A DNA stretch of 64,000 nucleotides from assembly GCA_902589965.1 (NCBI GenBank), contig CACIUX010000002.1, positions 30,998 to 94,997 of the forward strand, written 5' to 3'. This document shows positions 11,570-19,910 of the stretch, one piece after another (the first letter of the stretch is position 1; every line of letters starts with the position of its first letter). Made by a program: the position numbers and the translations under genes. Origin of the DNA: an uncultured SAR86 cluster bacterium. GTDB taxonomy: Bacteria; Pseudomonadota; Gammaproteobacteria; Magnimaribacterales; AG-339-G14. A model generated the notes under the pieces. It saw only the letters and a list, made by a program, of their open reading frames with translations, made no database searches and had not been told where the DNA came from.

Positions 11570-13433
11570 TTTTATCTGCAGTTTCTTTTTCGTTTCTTTT
11601 CAGGTAAATCATTAGCGCCGAGATTGCTGCTGGCGTGATTCCGGGAATTCTCCAGGCTTGTGCCAATGTTTTGGGTTCAACTTTAGAGAGTTTTTGAGTA
11701 ATTTCTGCTGACAGACCTTTAACTTTTGAGTAGTCAAAATTCGAAGGTATGTGAGCATTTCTGTTTTTCTTCATTTTTTCTATTTCGTCCATCTGTCTTT
11801 TGATGTATCCCGAATATCTTTGGTTCGTTTCGATATCAAAAACAATATCGTTTTCTGGGATCTCGATAGAAAATGCCTTGGCTAAATCATGAAAATCTAA
11901 GTCCGGCCTCTTCAACAAGTCTAAAAAACAGGTGGCCGACTTTGGCTCTTTAATATTTAAGGCGCTGTATATTTTTTCGTCTTCGGGCCTGAGAAATAAC
12001 TTTGCTAGTTTGTCTTTCTCCTTAATTATTTTATTTTTCTTTTCAGAAAATATTTTATATCTGCTCTCGGACACCAGGCCGGCCTTGTAAGCTTTTTCTG
12101 TGATTCTTTGGTCGGCATTATCCTCTCTTAAAATTAATCTATGTTCAGATCTGCTGGTGAACATTCTGTATGGTTCCTTCGTTCCAAGAGTTACAAGATC
12201 GTCGATTAAAACCCCCAGATAAGATTCTTCTCGACCCGGCGTCCAAGGATCTTTTCCTAAAAAAGACAGGGCGGCGTTTGCACCGGCTACAAGCCCTTGG
12301 GCTGCAGCTTCCTCATACCCTGTTGTGCCATTGATTTGACCTGCAAAGTAAAGGTTTTTTACTTTTCTCGTTTCCAGCGTTTCATGCAGCTCTCTGGGAT
12401 CAAAAAAATCATATTCGACCGCATATCCATATTGAGTTATTTGAGCGCTTTCAAACCCTTCGATTGATCTAACAAATTTTTCCTGGCAGTCCTTCGGCAA
12501 GCTTGTCGAAATTCCGTTTGGATATACTAAGTCAGAATTTAATCCTTCCGGCTCTATGAATATTTGGTGGGAATTTTTATCTTTAAATCTGAATATTTTG
12601 TCTTCGATGGATGGACAGTACCTTGGCCCAGCTCCTTCTATCTTTCCTGAGAACATTGGAGATCTATCAAGGTCGCCTATTATGATTTCGTGAGTTTTTT
12701 CGTTTGTTCTAGTTATAAAGCAAGGCACTTGCTTGGGGTGAATGCTTTGATCGCTTAAAAAAGAAATCGTGGGTCTAGGGACGTCACCTTTCTGCTCTTC
12801 TAAAATTTCCCAATTTATAGAGTCTTTATGAATTCTTGGAGGAGTTCCTGTTTTTAATCTGCCAACTGAAAAATCAATATTTCTTAATTTTTCTGCTAAT
12901 TTTTTTGAGGAGTTGTCTCCAACCCTCCCCCCTTCGTTGTTGTCCATTCCGGTAAAAAGCTTTCCATTAAGAAAGGTCCCTGTTGTCAAAATTACTTTTT
13001 GAGCCTTTAAAGTTTTACCTTCGCCGACAGTAACCGAAACGATTTGATTGTTTTGTATGTCAAAGTCAGTAACCTCGCCTTCTACAATCTCGAGATTTTC
13101 AAGGTTCTTCAGTTCTTTTTGAACAGATTTTTTGTATAACTCCCTATCTGCCTGTGCGCGCGTAGCTCTGACGGCTGGTCCTTTCGAAGAATTCAAAACT
13201 TTTAGATGTATGGCAGCCCTGTCGGCGCACCTTGCCATTATTCCGTCAGCTGCGTCTATCTCTTTTACAAGGTGGCTTTTTCCTACTCCGCCAATAGCGG
13301 GGTTGCATGACATTTGACCAATGGTTTCAAACTTATGAGTAACCAAGATGGTTTTAACTCCAATTCTAGCAGCTGCCGCAGCTGCCTCACACCCTGCATG
13401 GCCGCCACCTATAACTATTATGTCCGCCCTCAT
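11541..13433 (-). CDS. mnmG: tRNA uridine-5-carboxymethylaminomethyl modification enzyme MnmG (GidA)
   Basis: MnmG with MnmE forms the FAD-dependent complex that makes cmnm5U34 in tRNA wobble positions. The 630-residue protein starts MRADIIVIGGGHAGCEAA with the FAD dinucleotide motif at residues 8-14. It contains the GidA signatures GTFLNGKLFTGM and GQINGTTGYEEAAAQGL, and the C-terminal helical domain that binds MnmE. Length matches E. coli (629). It reads away from the oriC-like gap at 13434-13700, as gidA does next to oriC in E. coli. Confidence 0.98.
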   Translation of the reverse strand: MRADIIVIGGGHAGCEAAAAAARIGVKTILVTHKFETIGQMSCNPAIGGVGKSHLVKEIDAADGIMARCADRAAIHLKVLNSSKGPAVRATRAQADRELYKKSVQKELKNLENLEIVEGEVTDFDIQNNQIVSVTVGEGKTLKAQKVILTTGTFLNGKLFTGMDNNEGGRVGDNSSKKLAEKLRNIDFSVGRLKTGTPPRIHKDSINWEILEEQKGDVPRPTISFLSDQSIHPKQVPCFITRTNEKTHEIIIGDLDRSPMFSGKIEGAGPRYCPSIEDKIFRFKDKNSHQIFIEPEGLNSDLVYPNGISTSLPKDCQEKFVRSIEGFESAQITQYGYAVEYDFFDPRELHETLETRKVKNLYFAGQINGTTGYEEAAAQGLVAGANAALSFLGKDPWTPGREESYLGVLIDDLVTLGTKEPYRMFTSRSEHRLILREDNADQRITEKAYKAGLVSESRYKIFSEKKNKIIKEKDKLAKLFLRPEDEKIYSALNIKEPKSATCFLDLLKRPDLDFHDLAKAFSIEIPENDIVFDIETNQRYSGYIKRQMDEIEKMKKNRNAHIPSNFDYSKVKGLSAEITQKLSKVEPKTLAQAWRIPGITPAAISALMIYLKRNEKETADKNARESIRES

Positions 13434-13700
13434 TAAAAATATTATATATATGTATTTATATATTAGAGAGTATATGTTTATTGTTGTTAGCCCTGTTGAT
13501 AAGTGGAAAAAAGTCTATGACGCCAGAAAAGCAAGGGAGTTAAGAGGGGTCAGCCTTGTTACTAAGCTTGTTTATAAGCTGTGTTTTGGATCTTTTAAGG
13601 TGTTGAGAAAATAACCACAAATAGTTACTCACAGCTTTTTAAAAAGATTTTAATACAACAAAAAACACATTAATCACATGATATAAATTATAGTTAGCGC
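13434..13700. other. oriC-like region between mnmG and mnmE
   Basis: This 267-base gap resembles E. coli oriC in layout. Next to mnmG is a very AT-rich stretch (13434-13490) that could be the unwinding element. Then comes CCTGTTGATAAG, where TGTTGATAA (13494-13502, minus-strand TTATCAACA) is one mismatch from a DnaA box and sits where box R1 would be. At the far end AGTTACTCACAG (TTACTCACA, 13625-13633) resembles box R4 with two mismatches. A TATAAGCTGTGTTTTGGATC stretch lies between. The boxes are imperfect, so function is uncertain; the rpmH-dnaA gap is the rival origin. Confidence 0.5.
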
Positions 13701-14993
13701 TCACTTACCTATACAAAAAGCGGAAAATATTTCCCCCAAAAAGTCATCGGCGCTCATGGGAGACTTAATGTCTCCTAACAAGATATCTGCCAACTTAAGG
13801 TGCTCTGCAGCTATATCAACGTTTTTCATATCAATTGGGCCCGGACAAGAGTCTATTTCCAAAAATGCTTTTTTAACCAAGTTTCGATGCCTTTCTCTAG
13901 CTGAAAATAAAGCATCAGTTACACCGCCCGAAAGGAGCTCGTAAATTTTTTCTTCAAGAGCACCGATGTTTCTTTTTTTAAGAGCAGAAACGACAACCCC
14001 ATCAAACCCTTTGGGCGGGCCAGATATGTCAGACTTATTAAAGACTTTTAAGATATTTTCGTCTTTTTTTAGGCTAAAATCCCTGTTTTCCGAATCAACA
14101 ACCTCCAAGATCAGGTCTGCACCCTCTATTAACGATCTAGATTTATCTATTCCAAGCTTTTCTATTTCATCCTTCGTTTCTTCGTTAATTCCTGCTGTAT
14201 CATAAATATCTACTTGCAGGTCTTTAATTTGGATTTTTTTATAAATTGGGTCCCTGGTAGTTCCTTTAATTTCAGCCACAATCGAAGCTTCTTCTCCAGA
14301 AAGAATGTTCATAATGCTAGACTTGCCCACGTTTGGAGGCCCAGCGACGACAACCCTGTGTTCAGACATTATCCTTATTCCTTCCTCTATTCTTGCATCA
14401 AAATCCTCTAAAAGACATCTAAAATCATTGAAAAGACTATTAATTTGCATAAAATCTATGTTTGTATCTTGGTCAGAAAAATCAATTGAAGACTCTACAA
14501 GTATTCTTATTTTTCTCAGATTTTCCAAGATTTTGTCTACACTTTCACCGAAATTGCCAGAAACTGACTTTGATGCTGCCACCATTGCAGCGCCAGAGCT
14601 AGCATTTATGAGGTCGATAACGGCTTCAGACTGCGCAAGGTCAATCTTGTTGTTAAGAAAGGCTCTTTGGGTAAATTCGCCTGGCTTTGCGTCTCTGGCG
14701 CCCAACTCAATGCATTTCTGAATCAAAGCCCTAACAATCAAAGGATTTCCGTGACACGATATTTCAGCCACATCTTCCCCAGTGTATGATGCAGGGCCTT
14801 CAAAACAAGATATAAGACACTTTTCAATAAACCCCTCCGAAAGGCTTGTTTCGGCTACTTTTGATGTTCCATGGTCAAATTTTTGTGAAAATAGGCCATA
14901 AATGATGCTTTTCACCTCTTTTCCGCTAATTCTTACAATTGATATAGCCCCTCTTCCTGGAGGAGTAGAACAAGCGACAATTGCCTGCTCCAT
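13701..14993 (-). CDS. mnmE: tRNA modification GTPase MnmE (TrmE)
   Basis: MnmE is the GTPase partner of MnmG in wobble-uridine modification. From the chosen ATG at 14993 the protein is 430 residues and begins MEQAIVACSTPPGRGAISIV, the standard family start; a longer frame to 15050 would run into yidC. Order: tetrahydrofolate-binding N-terminal domain (1-118), helical domain, and an inserted G domain with GPPNVGKSS at 218-226, the switch II DTAGI, and NKSD. The C-terminal catalytic motif FCIGK is intact. It lies 7 bases after yidC. Confidence 0.96.
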   Translation of the reverse strand: MEQAIVACSTPPGRGAISIVRISGKEVKSIIYGLFSQKFDHGTSKVAETSLSEGFIEKCLISCFEGPASYTGEDVAEISCHGNPLIVRALIQKCIELGARDAKPGEFTQRAFLNNKIDLAQSEAVIDLINASSGAAMVAASKSVSGNFGESVDKILENLRKIRILVESSIDFSDQDTNIDFMQINSLFNDFRCLLEDFDARIEEGIRIMSEHRVVVAGPPNVGKSSIMNILSGEEASIVAEIKGTTRDPIYKKIQIKDLQVDIYDTAGINEETKDEIEKLGIDKSRSLIEGADLILEVVDSENRDFSLKKDENILKVFNKSDISGPPKGFDGVVVSALKKRNIGALEEKIYELLSGGVTDALFSARERHRNLVKKAFLEIDSCPGPIDMKNVDIAAEHLKLADILLGDIKSPMSADDFLGEIFSAFCIGK

Positions 14994-15000
14994 TATTTTC

Positions 15001-16641
15001 TTAGAATCTTTCCCTGGGAGAATGCATAAGCATTTGTAGGGCAGAAACAAGTGAGTTAACCAACCAATAAAGCACTAGCCCCGCCGGAAAGAAAGCAAAA
15101 AGTACACCAAAAATAATAGGCATAAACTTAAAGATCCTCGCCTGCATTGGATCTACACCCGCCGGTTGAGGCTGCAAAAGCTGCATTAGATACATTGCCC
15201 CCATGTTTAACAAAGGCAGAATAAACAATGGGTCCCTTACAGACAAATCAACAATCCAAAACATGAATGGCGCATGTCTGAGCTCAACCGTCTCAATTAG
15301 AACCCAATAAAAAGCAAGGAAAAAAGGCATTTGTAGCAGCATTGGAAGGCATCCCAGCGCAGGATTCACTTTTTCTTTTGAATAAAGAGCCATCATCTCC
15401 CTAGACATAGCCTGCCTGTCGTCACCATACCTCTCTTGAAGCTCCTTGATTTTTGGCTGAAGTTGCCTCATTTTCCCCATACTCTTGTATGCAACATAAG
15501 ACAGAGGCCATAAGAAAATCTTTATTAGGACTGTCACCAGCACAATAGACCACCCCCAGCTGCTAATTGCTTGATTAATAAGGTTCATTACCCAAAAAAT
15601 TGGCTGACCAATCCAATAAAGGAAACCATAATCTATGGCTAAACCGAGCTTTGGGTGCATTAAGTCTAAATTTTCCTTAATTTTTGGACCAGAATAGACT
15701 GCATACGCGTTTTTTATTGAGGCGCCTGGAGCAACCTTTTTGGTCTCTTCAACAAATCCAACAGAAAAAGAACCATCATTTTTATTTTTCTTACCTTGAA
15801 GTAGGCTGTTGGACGACTGATTGGGTAGTAGGGAGGTTAAGAAATAATGTTGAATCATTGAAATCCAACCCCCGCTGGTTGAAGTTCTAAATTCTACTTC
15901 TTCGATTTCTGAGAAAGATCTTTTGTCATAGTTTTCACCATCATAAGAAAACGCAGGGCCCAAATATGCCCAAGAAGAAGGTTGGGTAAATATGCCCCCA
16001 GAACCAGAAATAGTTTTCTCGGATGAGCGGTTTATTTTTGCATATGGCGCGACTGAAACTTCTACGACTTCTCCATTAAAAAATTCTTCATCAAAATTAA
16101 TTCTGAAGTTTTCCCCCAAGCTAATTTTCTTAGAATGAGTGGAGCCATTTGGAAGTCTTCTTATAATCTCAACTGAATCTTTTGTTTTAGACAATACAGA
16201 AAAATAATTTCCTTCTGGCGCGTTAGACATTCCTGAAACAACAAAACCACCATCTAAAAAATAGTTCTCTTTACCACACTTGTTGAAAAGTAAAGTATTA
16301 GCCTGACCATTAATTTCCAAAGGATAATTCAATAATTCTGATTTTATAATCTGTCCGTTGGACAGGCTTATTTCAAGCTTCTGATTTTCATTAGAGACTT
16401 CGACTGTTTCTTCGGCGCCACATATCAAAGAGGTGATATTGCTTGACTCAGCAAAAGAACTTGACTCATCCACAAAAGAATCAGGCTCAGGGGTTGGATT
16501 AGTTGGTAAGTACTCACTATCGTTTAAAGTGTTTTCAGAAGTTGATTCTTCCTGAGCGGGCGGATTCCAATTGATAAGCAATAAATAACTAAAAATGAAG
16601 ATTGAAAATACTAAAAAGTATCTTTGAAAATTATCAATCAT
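15001..16641 (-). CDS. yidC: Membrane protein insertase YidC
   Basis: YidC inserts and folds inner-membrane proteins, alone or with SecYEG. I start it at 16641 (MIDNFQRYFLVFSIFIFSYLLLI), giving 546 residues with an N-terminal membrane anchor, a large periplasmic beta domain (about residues 45-330) and the five-helix core beginning near GWSIVLVTVLIKIFLWPLS. An upstream in-frame ATG (16683) would extend into yidD and lacks the usual start. It overlaps yidD by 8 bases. Length matches E. coli (548). Confidence 0.96.
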   Translation of the reverse strand: MIDNFQRYFLVFSIFIFSYLLLINWNPPAQEESTSENTLNDSEYLPTNPTPEPDSFVDESSSFAESSNITSLICGAEETVEVSNENQKLEISLSNGQIIKSELLNYPLEINGQANTLLFNKCGKENYFLDGGFVVSGMSNAPEGNYFSVLSKTKDSVEIIRRLPNGSTHSKKISLGENFRINFDEEFFNGEVVEVSVAPYAKINRSSEKTISGSGGIFTQPSSWAYLGPAFSYDGENYDKRSFSEIEEVEFRTSTSGGWISMIQHYFLTSLLPNQSSNSLLQGKKNKNDGSFSVGFVEETKKVAPGASIKNAYAVYSGPKIKENLDLMHPKLGLAIDYGFLYWIGQPIFWVMNLINQAISSWGWSIVLVTVLIKIFLWPLSYVAYKSMGKMRQLQPKIKELQERYGDDRQAMSREMMALYSKEKVNPALGCLPMLLQMPFFLAFYWVLIETVELRHAPFMFWIVDLSVRDPLFILPLLNMGAMYLMQLLQPQPAGVDPMQARIFKFMPIIFGVLFAFFPAGLVLYWLVNSLVSALQMLMHSPRERF

Positions 16642-16876
16642 TCTTTGCTTTCTCCGGAACGGGATCATAACCATATGATCCAAGAGGATGACATTTTGAA
16701 ATTCTTTTTAAGCTGTAATATGTGCCCTTCATCACGCCATGAATCTCAATACAATTTTTAGCGTACTCAGAACATGTTGGTTGAAATCTGCAAGTGGGTC
16801 CAAAGTAGGGACTCACTGATCTTTGATAAACAACAATCAAGAAAACTAATATTTTTTTTAAATCAAATCTTTTCAA
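16634..16876 (-). CDS. yidD: Membrane protein insertion efficiency factor YidD
   Basis: YidD is a small membrane-associated protein that assists YidC-dependent insertion. The 80-residue protein has the N-terminal amphipathic helix and the family block YQRSVSPYFGPTCRFQPTCSEYA (cysteines near residues 29 and 35), ending near CHPLGSYGYDPVPE. It overlaps rnpA upstream (14 bases) and yidC downstream (8 bases), the normal tightly packed rpmH-rnpA-yidD-yidC block. Confidence 0.95.
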   Translation of the reverse strand: MKRFDLKKILVFLIVVYQRSVSPYFGPTCRFQPTCSEYAKNCIEIHGVMKGTYYSLKRISKCHPLGSYGYDPVPEKAKND

Positions 16877-17189
16877 TTTTTGACTCTAAATCAATGAAAT
16901 TTTTTTTTACTTTTAATTTATCAAATTCCTCTATTTTATTTTTAACCATGAGGACGGCGTCAAAAGAGTTTAGCTCAGATCTCATTATAATCTCTCTAAA
17001 TTTTCTTTTAATATAATTTCGATTGACAGCTAATTTAACAAACTTTTTTTGAATAATAATTCCAGTCCTGGTTGAGGATATTTCGTTTTTTTTCAGAATT
17101 ACTAGAAAGGGCCCAGATGAGAAGGAAGTGTCTGAATTTTTGAAGACGTTATCAAAATCTTTTTTTCCTACCAGAGCAGGCATTTTCAT
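16863..17189 (-). CDS. rnpA: Ribonuclease P protein component
   Basis: RnpA is the protein cofactor of RNase P, which trims tRNA 5' ends. The 108-residue basic protein contains the RNR-type motif KLAVNRNYIKRKFREIIM near residues 52-69. Two ATGs are possible (17189 or 17183); the second gives MPALVGKKDFDNVF, also close to the family start. The gene starts one base after the rpmH stop and overlaps yidD by 14 bases. The motif and context make the call firm despite the divergent rest. Confidence 0.94.
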   Translation of the reverse strand: MKMPALVGKKDFDNVFKNSDTSFSSGPFLVILKKNEISSTRTGIIIQKKFVKLAVNRNYIKRKFREIIMRSELNSFDAVLMVKNKIEEFDKLKVKKNFIDLESKIEKI

Positions 17190-17190
17190 T

Positions 17191-17325
17191 TTAAGCAGAT
17201 AAAACTTTTCTGCCTTTTCTTCTTCTGTTGTTTATAACAGCTCTGCCGCCGGCAGAAGACATTCTGGCTCTAAATCCGTGAGTCCTTTTCCTTTTCAGTT
17301 TGCTTGGTTGATATGTTCTTTTCAT
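17191..17325 (-). CDS. rpmH: 50S ribosomal protein L34
   Basis: L34 is a small basic protein of the large ribosomal subunit. Reading the minus strand from ATG at 17325 gives a 44-residue protein starting [18 protein letters not shown], with the typical [22 protein letters not shown] centre and ending VLSA. Every feature matches the family (E. coli 46). It is the first gene of rpmH-rnpA-yidD-yidC-mnmE and faces dnaA across the putative origin. Confidence 0.97.
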   Translation of the reverse strand: MKRTYQPSKLKRKRTHGFRARMSSAGGRAVINNRRRKGRKVLSA

Positions 17326-17431
17326 TACGAGTTAATTAAGATGGAGAATGATATATTAATTAAGTGAATAAATAAAACTCTAATTAATTATATTATTAAC
17401 AAGTTATTCACAATTTTTCACATGATTATCC

Positions 17432-17448
17432 TGTGGATAAGTTATAAT
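17432..17448 (+). promoter_or_regulatory. dnaA promoter -10 with adjacent DnaA box
   Basis: A perfect -10 hexamer TATAAT lies at 17443-17448, 20 bases before the dnaA ATG. The perfect DnaA box (17432-17440, minus orientation) ends two bases upstream of it, inside the spacer. DnaA bound there would block RNA polymerase, the classic autoregulatory arrangement. No good -35 is seen; TTCACA at 17417-17422 would need a 20-base spacer. Confidence 0.55.
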
Positions 17449-17466
17449 AAAGATATTATTATCTTT
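17449..17466 (+). repeat. Inverted repeat abutting the dnaA start codon
   Basis: AAAGATA (17449-17455) and TATCTTT (17460-17466) form a 7-base-pair AU-rich stem with a four-base loop, ending two bases before the dnaA ATG at 17469. No Shine-Dalgarno sequence is present between. It may affect ribosome access or be a chance feature of AT-rich DNA. Confidence 0.35.
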
Positions 17467-17468
17467 TT

Positions 17469-18803
17469 ATGAATTATCAAGCCTGGGAAGAATGCAGAAA
17501 ATCGCTTGAACTAGAGCTAAACCAGGATGAATTCTCTACTTGGATAAGTCCATTAGCTTACTCAGAAGAACAAGACGAATTTGGCATGCAAGCTGTAACG
17601 CTTCTAGCCCCAAATGATTTCATCAAAGAACATGTTAAACAAAATTATGATTCCATCATAAAACAATATTTATCTAGATCTCTTGATTCTGAAAATCTAA
17701 GTTTAAATTATGATTTATTCAATTCTCCTAAACCATTGATTACAAAGGATAAATCTAAAAAAATTCCTTTTCTAGATGACAAAGAAAATTCACTTTTTGA
17801 AAATTTTACATTCGAAACTTTTGTTGAAGGTAAATCGAATAATATAGCTTTAGCTGCGGCAAAACAGGTTGCTGATTCACCCAAAGGTGCATACAACCCT
17901 TTATTTATATACGGCGGGGTTGGTTTAGGTAAAACTCATTTAATGCATGCTGTAGGAAATAAACTTAAAGAAAAAGATCCATCTAAAAGAATTGTTTATA
18001 TTCATTCCGAGAGGTTTGTAAGTGATATGGTTAAATCACTTCAATTAGGAGCAATAAATGAGTTTAAGCAGTTTTATAGAGGCGTAGATGCCTTGCTTAT
18101 AGATGATATTCAGTTTTTTGCAGGAAAAGAACAGTCTCAAGAAGAACTTTTTCACACTTTTAATGCGTTATTGGAAGGAGGCCAGCAAATGATACTCACT
18201 TGCGACAGGTATCCTAAAGAAATAGAGGGATTAGAAGAAAGACTTAAATCCAGGCTAGGCTGGGGTTTACCAGTGATTGTAGAGCCTCCTGAGCTTGAAA
18301 CTCGAGTAGCAATCTTACTAAAAAAAGCCGAAGAGCTTAATTTAAATATGCCACAAGACTGTGCTTTCTTTATATCTGAAAGGATCAGATCTAATGTAAG
18401 AGAGCTTGAAGGGGCGCTAAAAAGAGTTGGCGCGAATGCAAAATTTGCAAACAAAGAAGTTGATTTGAATTTAATTAAAGAATCTCTGAGAGATTTACTT
18501 GCCATTCAAGCTAGACAAGTCAGTATTGACAATATCCAGAAGACAGTTTCAGATTATTTCAATATAAGGCTTTCTGATCTGTTATCATCTAAACGAAACA
18601 GGTCTCTCGCCAGACCTAGACAATTATCGATGAGTTTAGCCAAAGAACTAACAAATCACAGCCTTCCCGAGATAGGAGACGCATTTGGAGGCCGGGATCA
18701 TACAACGGTTCTTCATGCATGCAAAAAAATAGGAGAATTGAGACAAGGAAATACTGAGTTGGACGAGGATTATAAAAACCTGGTAAGAGTCCTCACCGCT
18801 TGA
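17469..18803 (+). CDS. dnaA: Chromosomal replication initiator protein DnaA
   Basis: DnaA binds origin boxes and opens the duplex. The 444-residue protein has an N-terminal DnaB/DiaA-interaction domain ([21 protein letters not shown]), a short variable linker, the AAA+ domain with Walker [10 protein letters not shown] at residues 149-157 and Walker [10 protein letters not shown], and a C-terminal DNA-binding helix-turn-helix ending in [15 protein letters not shown]. It is a little shorter than E. coli DnaA (467), mainly in the linker. First gene of dnaA-dnaN-recF-gyrB; the start lacks a recognisable ribosome site. Confidence 0.98.
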   Translation: MNYQAWEECRKSLELELNQDEFSTWISPLAYSEEQDEFGMQAVTLLAPNDFIKEHVKQNYDSIIKQYLSRSLDSENLSLNYDLFNSPKPLITKDKSKKIPFLDDKENSLFENFTFETFVEGKSNNIALAAAKQVADSPKGAYNPLFIYGGVGLGKTHLMHAVGNKLKEKDPSKRIVYIHSERFVSDMVKSLQLGAINEFKQFYRGVDALLIDDIQFFAGKEQSQEELFHTFNALLEGGQQMILTCDRYPKEIEGLEERLKSRLGWGLPVIVEPPELETRVAILLKKAEELNLNMPQDCAFFISERIRSNVRELEGALKRVGANAKFANKEVDLNLIKESLRDLLAIQARQVSIDNIQKTVSDYFNIRLSDLLSSKRNRSLARPRQLSMSLAKELTNHSLPEIGDAFGGRDHTTVLHACKKIGELRQGNTELDEDYKNLVRVLTA

Positions 18804-18805
18804 TT

Positions 18806-19906
18806 ATGGAATTTAATATAAATAAAAATGATCTTGTTGAGCCAGCCTTGCTGGCCTCAAATGTATCTGAAAAAAGGCAGTCAATTCCTATTCTGTCAAA
18901 CGTATTAATTTCTGCGGCCAAAAATTCAATAAAAATAACGGCAACTGATTTAGAAATTGAATATAAAACAACAATTGAAGGAGTAGAAGTTATAAAAGAG
19001 GGCGAAGTTACAGTATCTGCTAGAAAACTAGCAGATTTAGTAAGATCAATACCAGAAGATACAAAGCTGAACTTTTGCCTAATTGATAACCAGATAGAAA
19101 TTAAAGCCTTAAAGTTCCAGGCAGATTTAGCTACATTGCCAGCTAGTGACTTTCCCTCTATTGATTCTGCTGATTTCAGCAGCTCTATTAAGATTTCTTC
19201 TTCAGCCTTAGCTGATATGATTGGTTCAATATCTGTGGCAATGGCTGCTCAAGATGTAAGATATTACCTAAATGGGTGCCTTTTAGAGACAAAAGGAAAC
19301 GCATTATGCGTGGTATCAACTGATGGCCATAGGCTGGCTTTTACAAAAACATCAATTGATGGTTTAAAAGAGGATTTTAGGGTTATTGTTCCCAGAAAAG
19401 CCGTTATGGAATTGCAAAAAATTATTTCTGCTAACGACGAAGAAATCACGTTAAATGTATCTCAGAATCAAATCAATGTTGTAGGCTCTGTATTTTCCTT
19501 CACTTCTAAATTAATCGAGGGCAATTATCCTGATTATGAAAAAGTTTTTCCGGTTGGTGATGAATCTAAACTTATTGTCGATAAAAATGAATTTAATACT
19601 GCTCTGAGCAGAGCTTCAGTTCTTTCAAATGAAAAATACAGAGGAATTAGATTGAGTCTTAATAAAGATTTACTGAAAATTGAGGCAAATAATCCAGAAA
19701 AAGAAAGTGCTGAAGAAGAAATAAAAGTTGATTATTCCGGCCCAGAGCTAGAAATTGGTTTCAATATAAGCTATTTACAAGAATCCCTTACAACTATTAA
19801 AGATTTATCTGCAGAAATAGTTTTTTTTGGTCAAGAATCAAGTTGCATTGTTAAAAATAAGGAAAACGAAGATCTAATACACGTCATTATGCCTATGAGA
19901 CTCTAG
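18806..19906 (+). CDS. dnaN: DNA polymerase III sliding clamp, beta subunit
   Basis: DnaN is the ring-shaped processivity clamp. From ATG at 18806 it is 366 residues starting MEFNINKNDLVEPALLASNV, the family N-terminus and the same length as E. coli. A TTG at 18800 overlapping the dnaA stop would add two residues and is less likely. Three clamp domains are recognisable, for example GRLAF-like DGHRLAFTK near residue 174 and the C-terminal VIMPMRL. It begins 2 bases after dnaA. Confidence 0.97.
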   Translation: MEFNINKNDLVEPALLASNVSEKRQSIPILSNVLISAAKNSIKITATDLEIEYKTTIEGVEVIKEGEVTVSARKLADLVRSIPEDTKLNFCLIDNQIEIKALKFQADLATLPASDFPSIDSADFSSSIKISSSALADMIGSISVAMAAQDVRYYLNGCLLETKGNALCVVSTDGHRLAFTKTSIDGLKEDFRVIVPRKAVMELQKIISANDEEITLNVSQNQINVVGSVFSFTSKLIEGNYPDYEKVFPVGDESKLIVDKNEFNTALSRASVLSNEKYRGIRLSLNKDLLKIEANNPEKESAEEEIKVDYSGPELEIGFNISYLQESLTTIKDLSAEIVFFGQESSCIVKNKENEDLIHVIMPMRL

Positions 19907-19910
19907 TCTC

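Larger units (their letters stand above)
17326..17468. other. rpmH-dnaA intergenic region with DnaA boxes (candidate oriC / dnaA control region)
   Basis: This 143-base gap is about 80% A+T and is where gene polarity flips from minus to plus. It contains a perfect DnaA box on the minus strand (TGTGGATAA, 17432-17440) and a one-mismatch box TTATTCACA (17404-17412). TTAATTAAG occurs twice (17332-17340, 17356-17364). In Pseudomonas the replication origin lies at exactly this position. Only two clear boxes and short length make it equally possible that this is just the divergent rpmH/dnaA promoter with DnaA autoregulation. Confidence 0.6.

Noticed and set aside
13348..13614. Plus-strand open frame of 88 codons across the mnmG 5' end and the oriC-like gap
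   Set aside because: It is antisense to mnmG at its start, has no ribosome site, and its later part lies in AT-rich origin-like sequence; the basic C-terminal stretch looks protein-like but nothing supports expression.
14305..14721. Plus-strand open frame of 138 codons inside mnmE
   Set aside because: It lies wholly antisense to a clearly conserved gene with all its motifs; a low-complexity hydrophobic shadow.
18152..18505. Minus-strand 117-codon frame inside dnaA
   Set aside because: Antisense to the conserved AAA+ domain of DnaA; serine- and leucine-rich composition is typical of a shadow.
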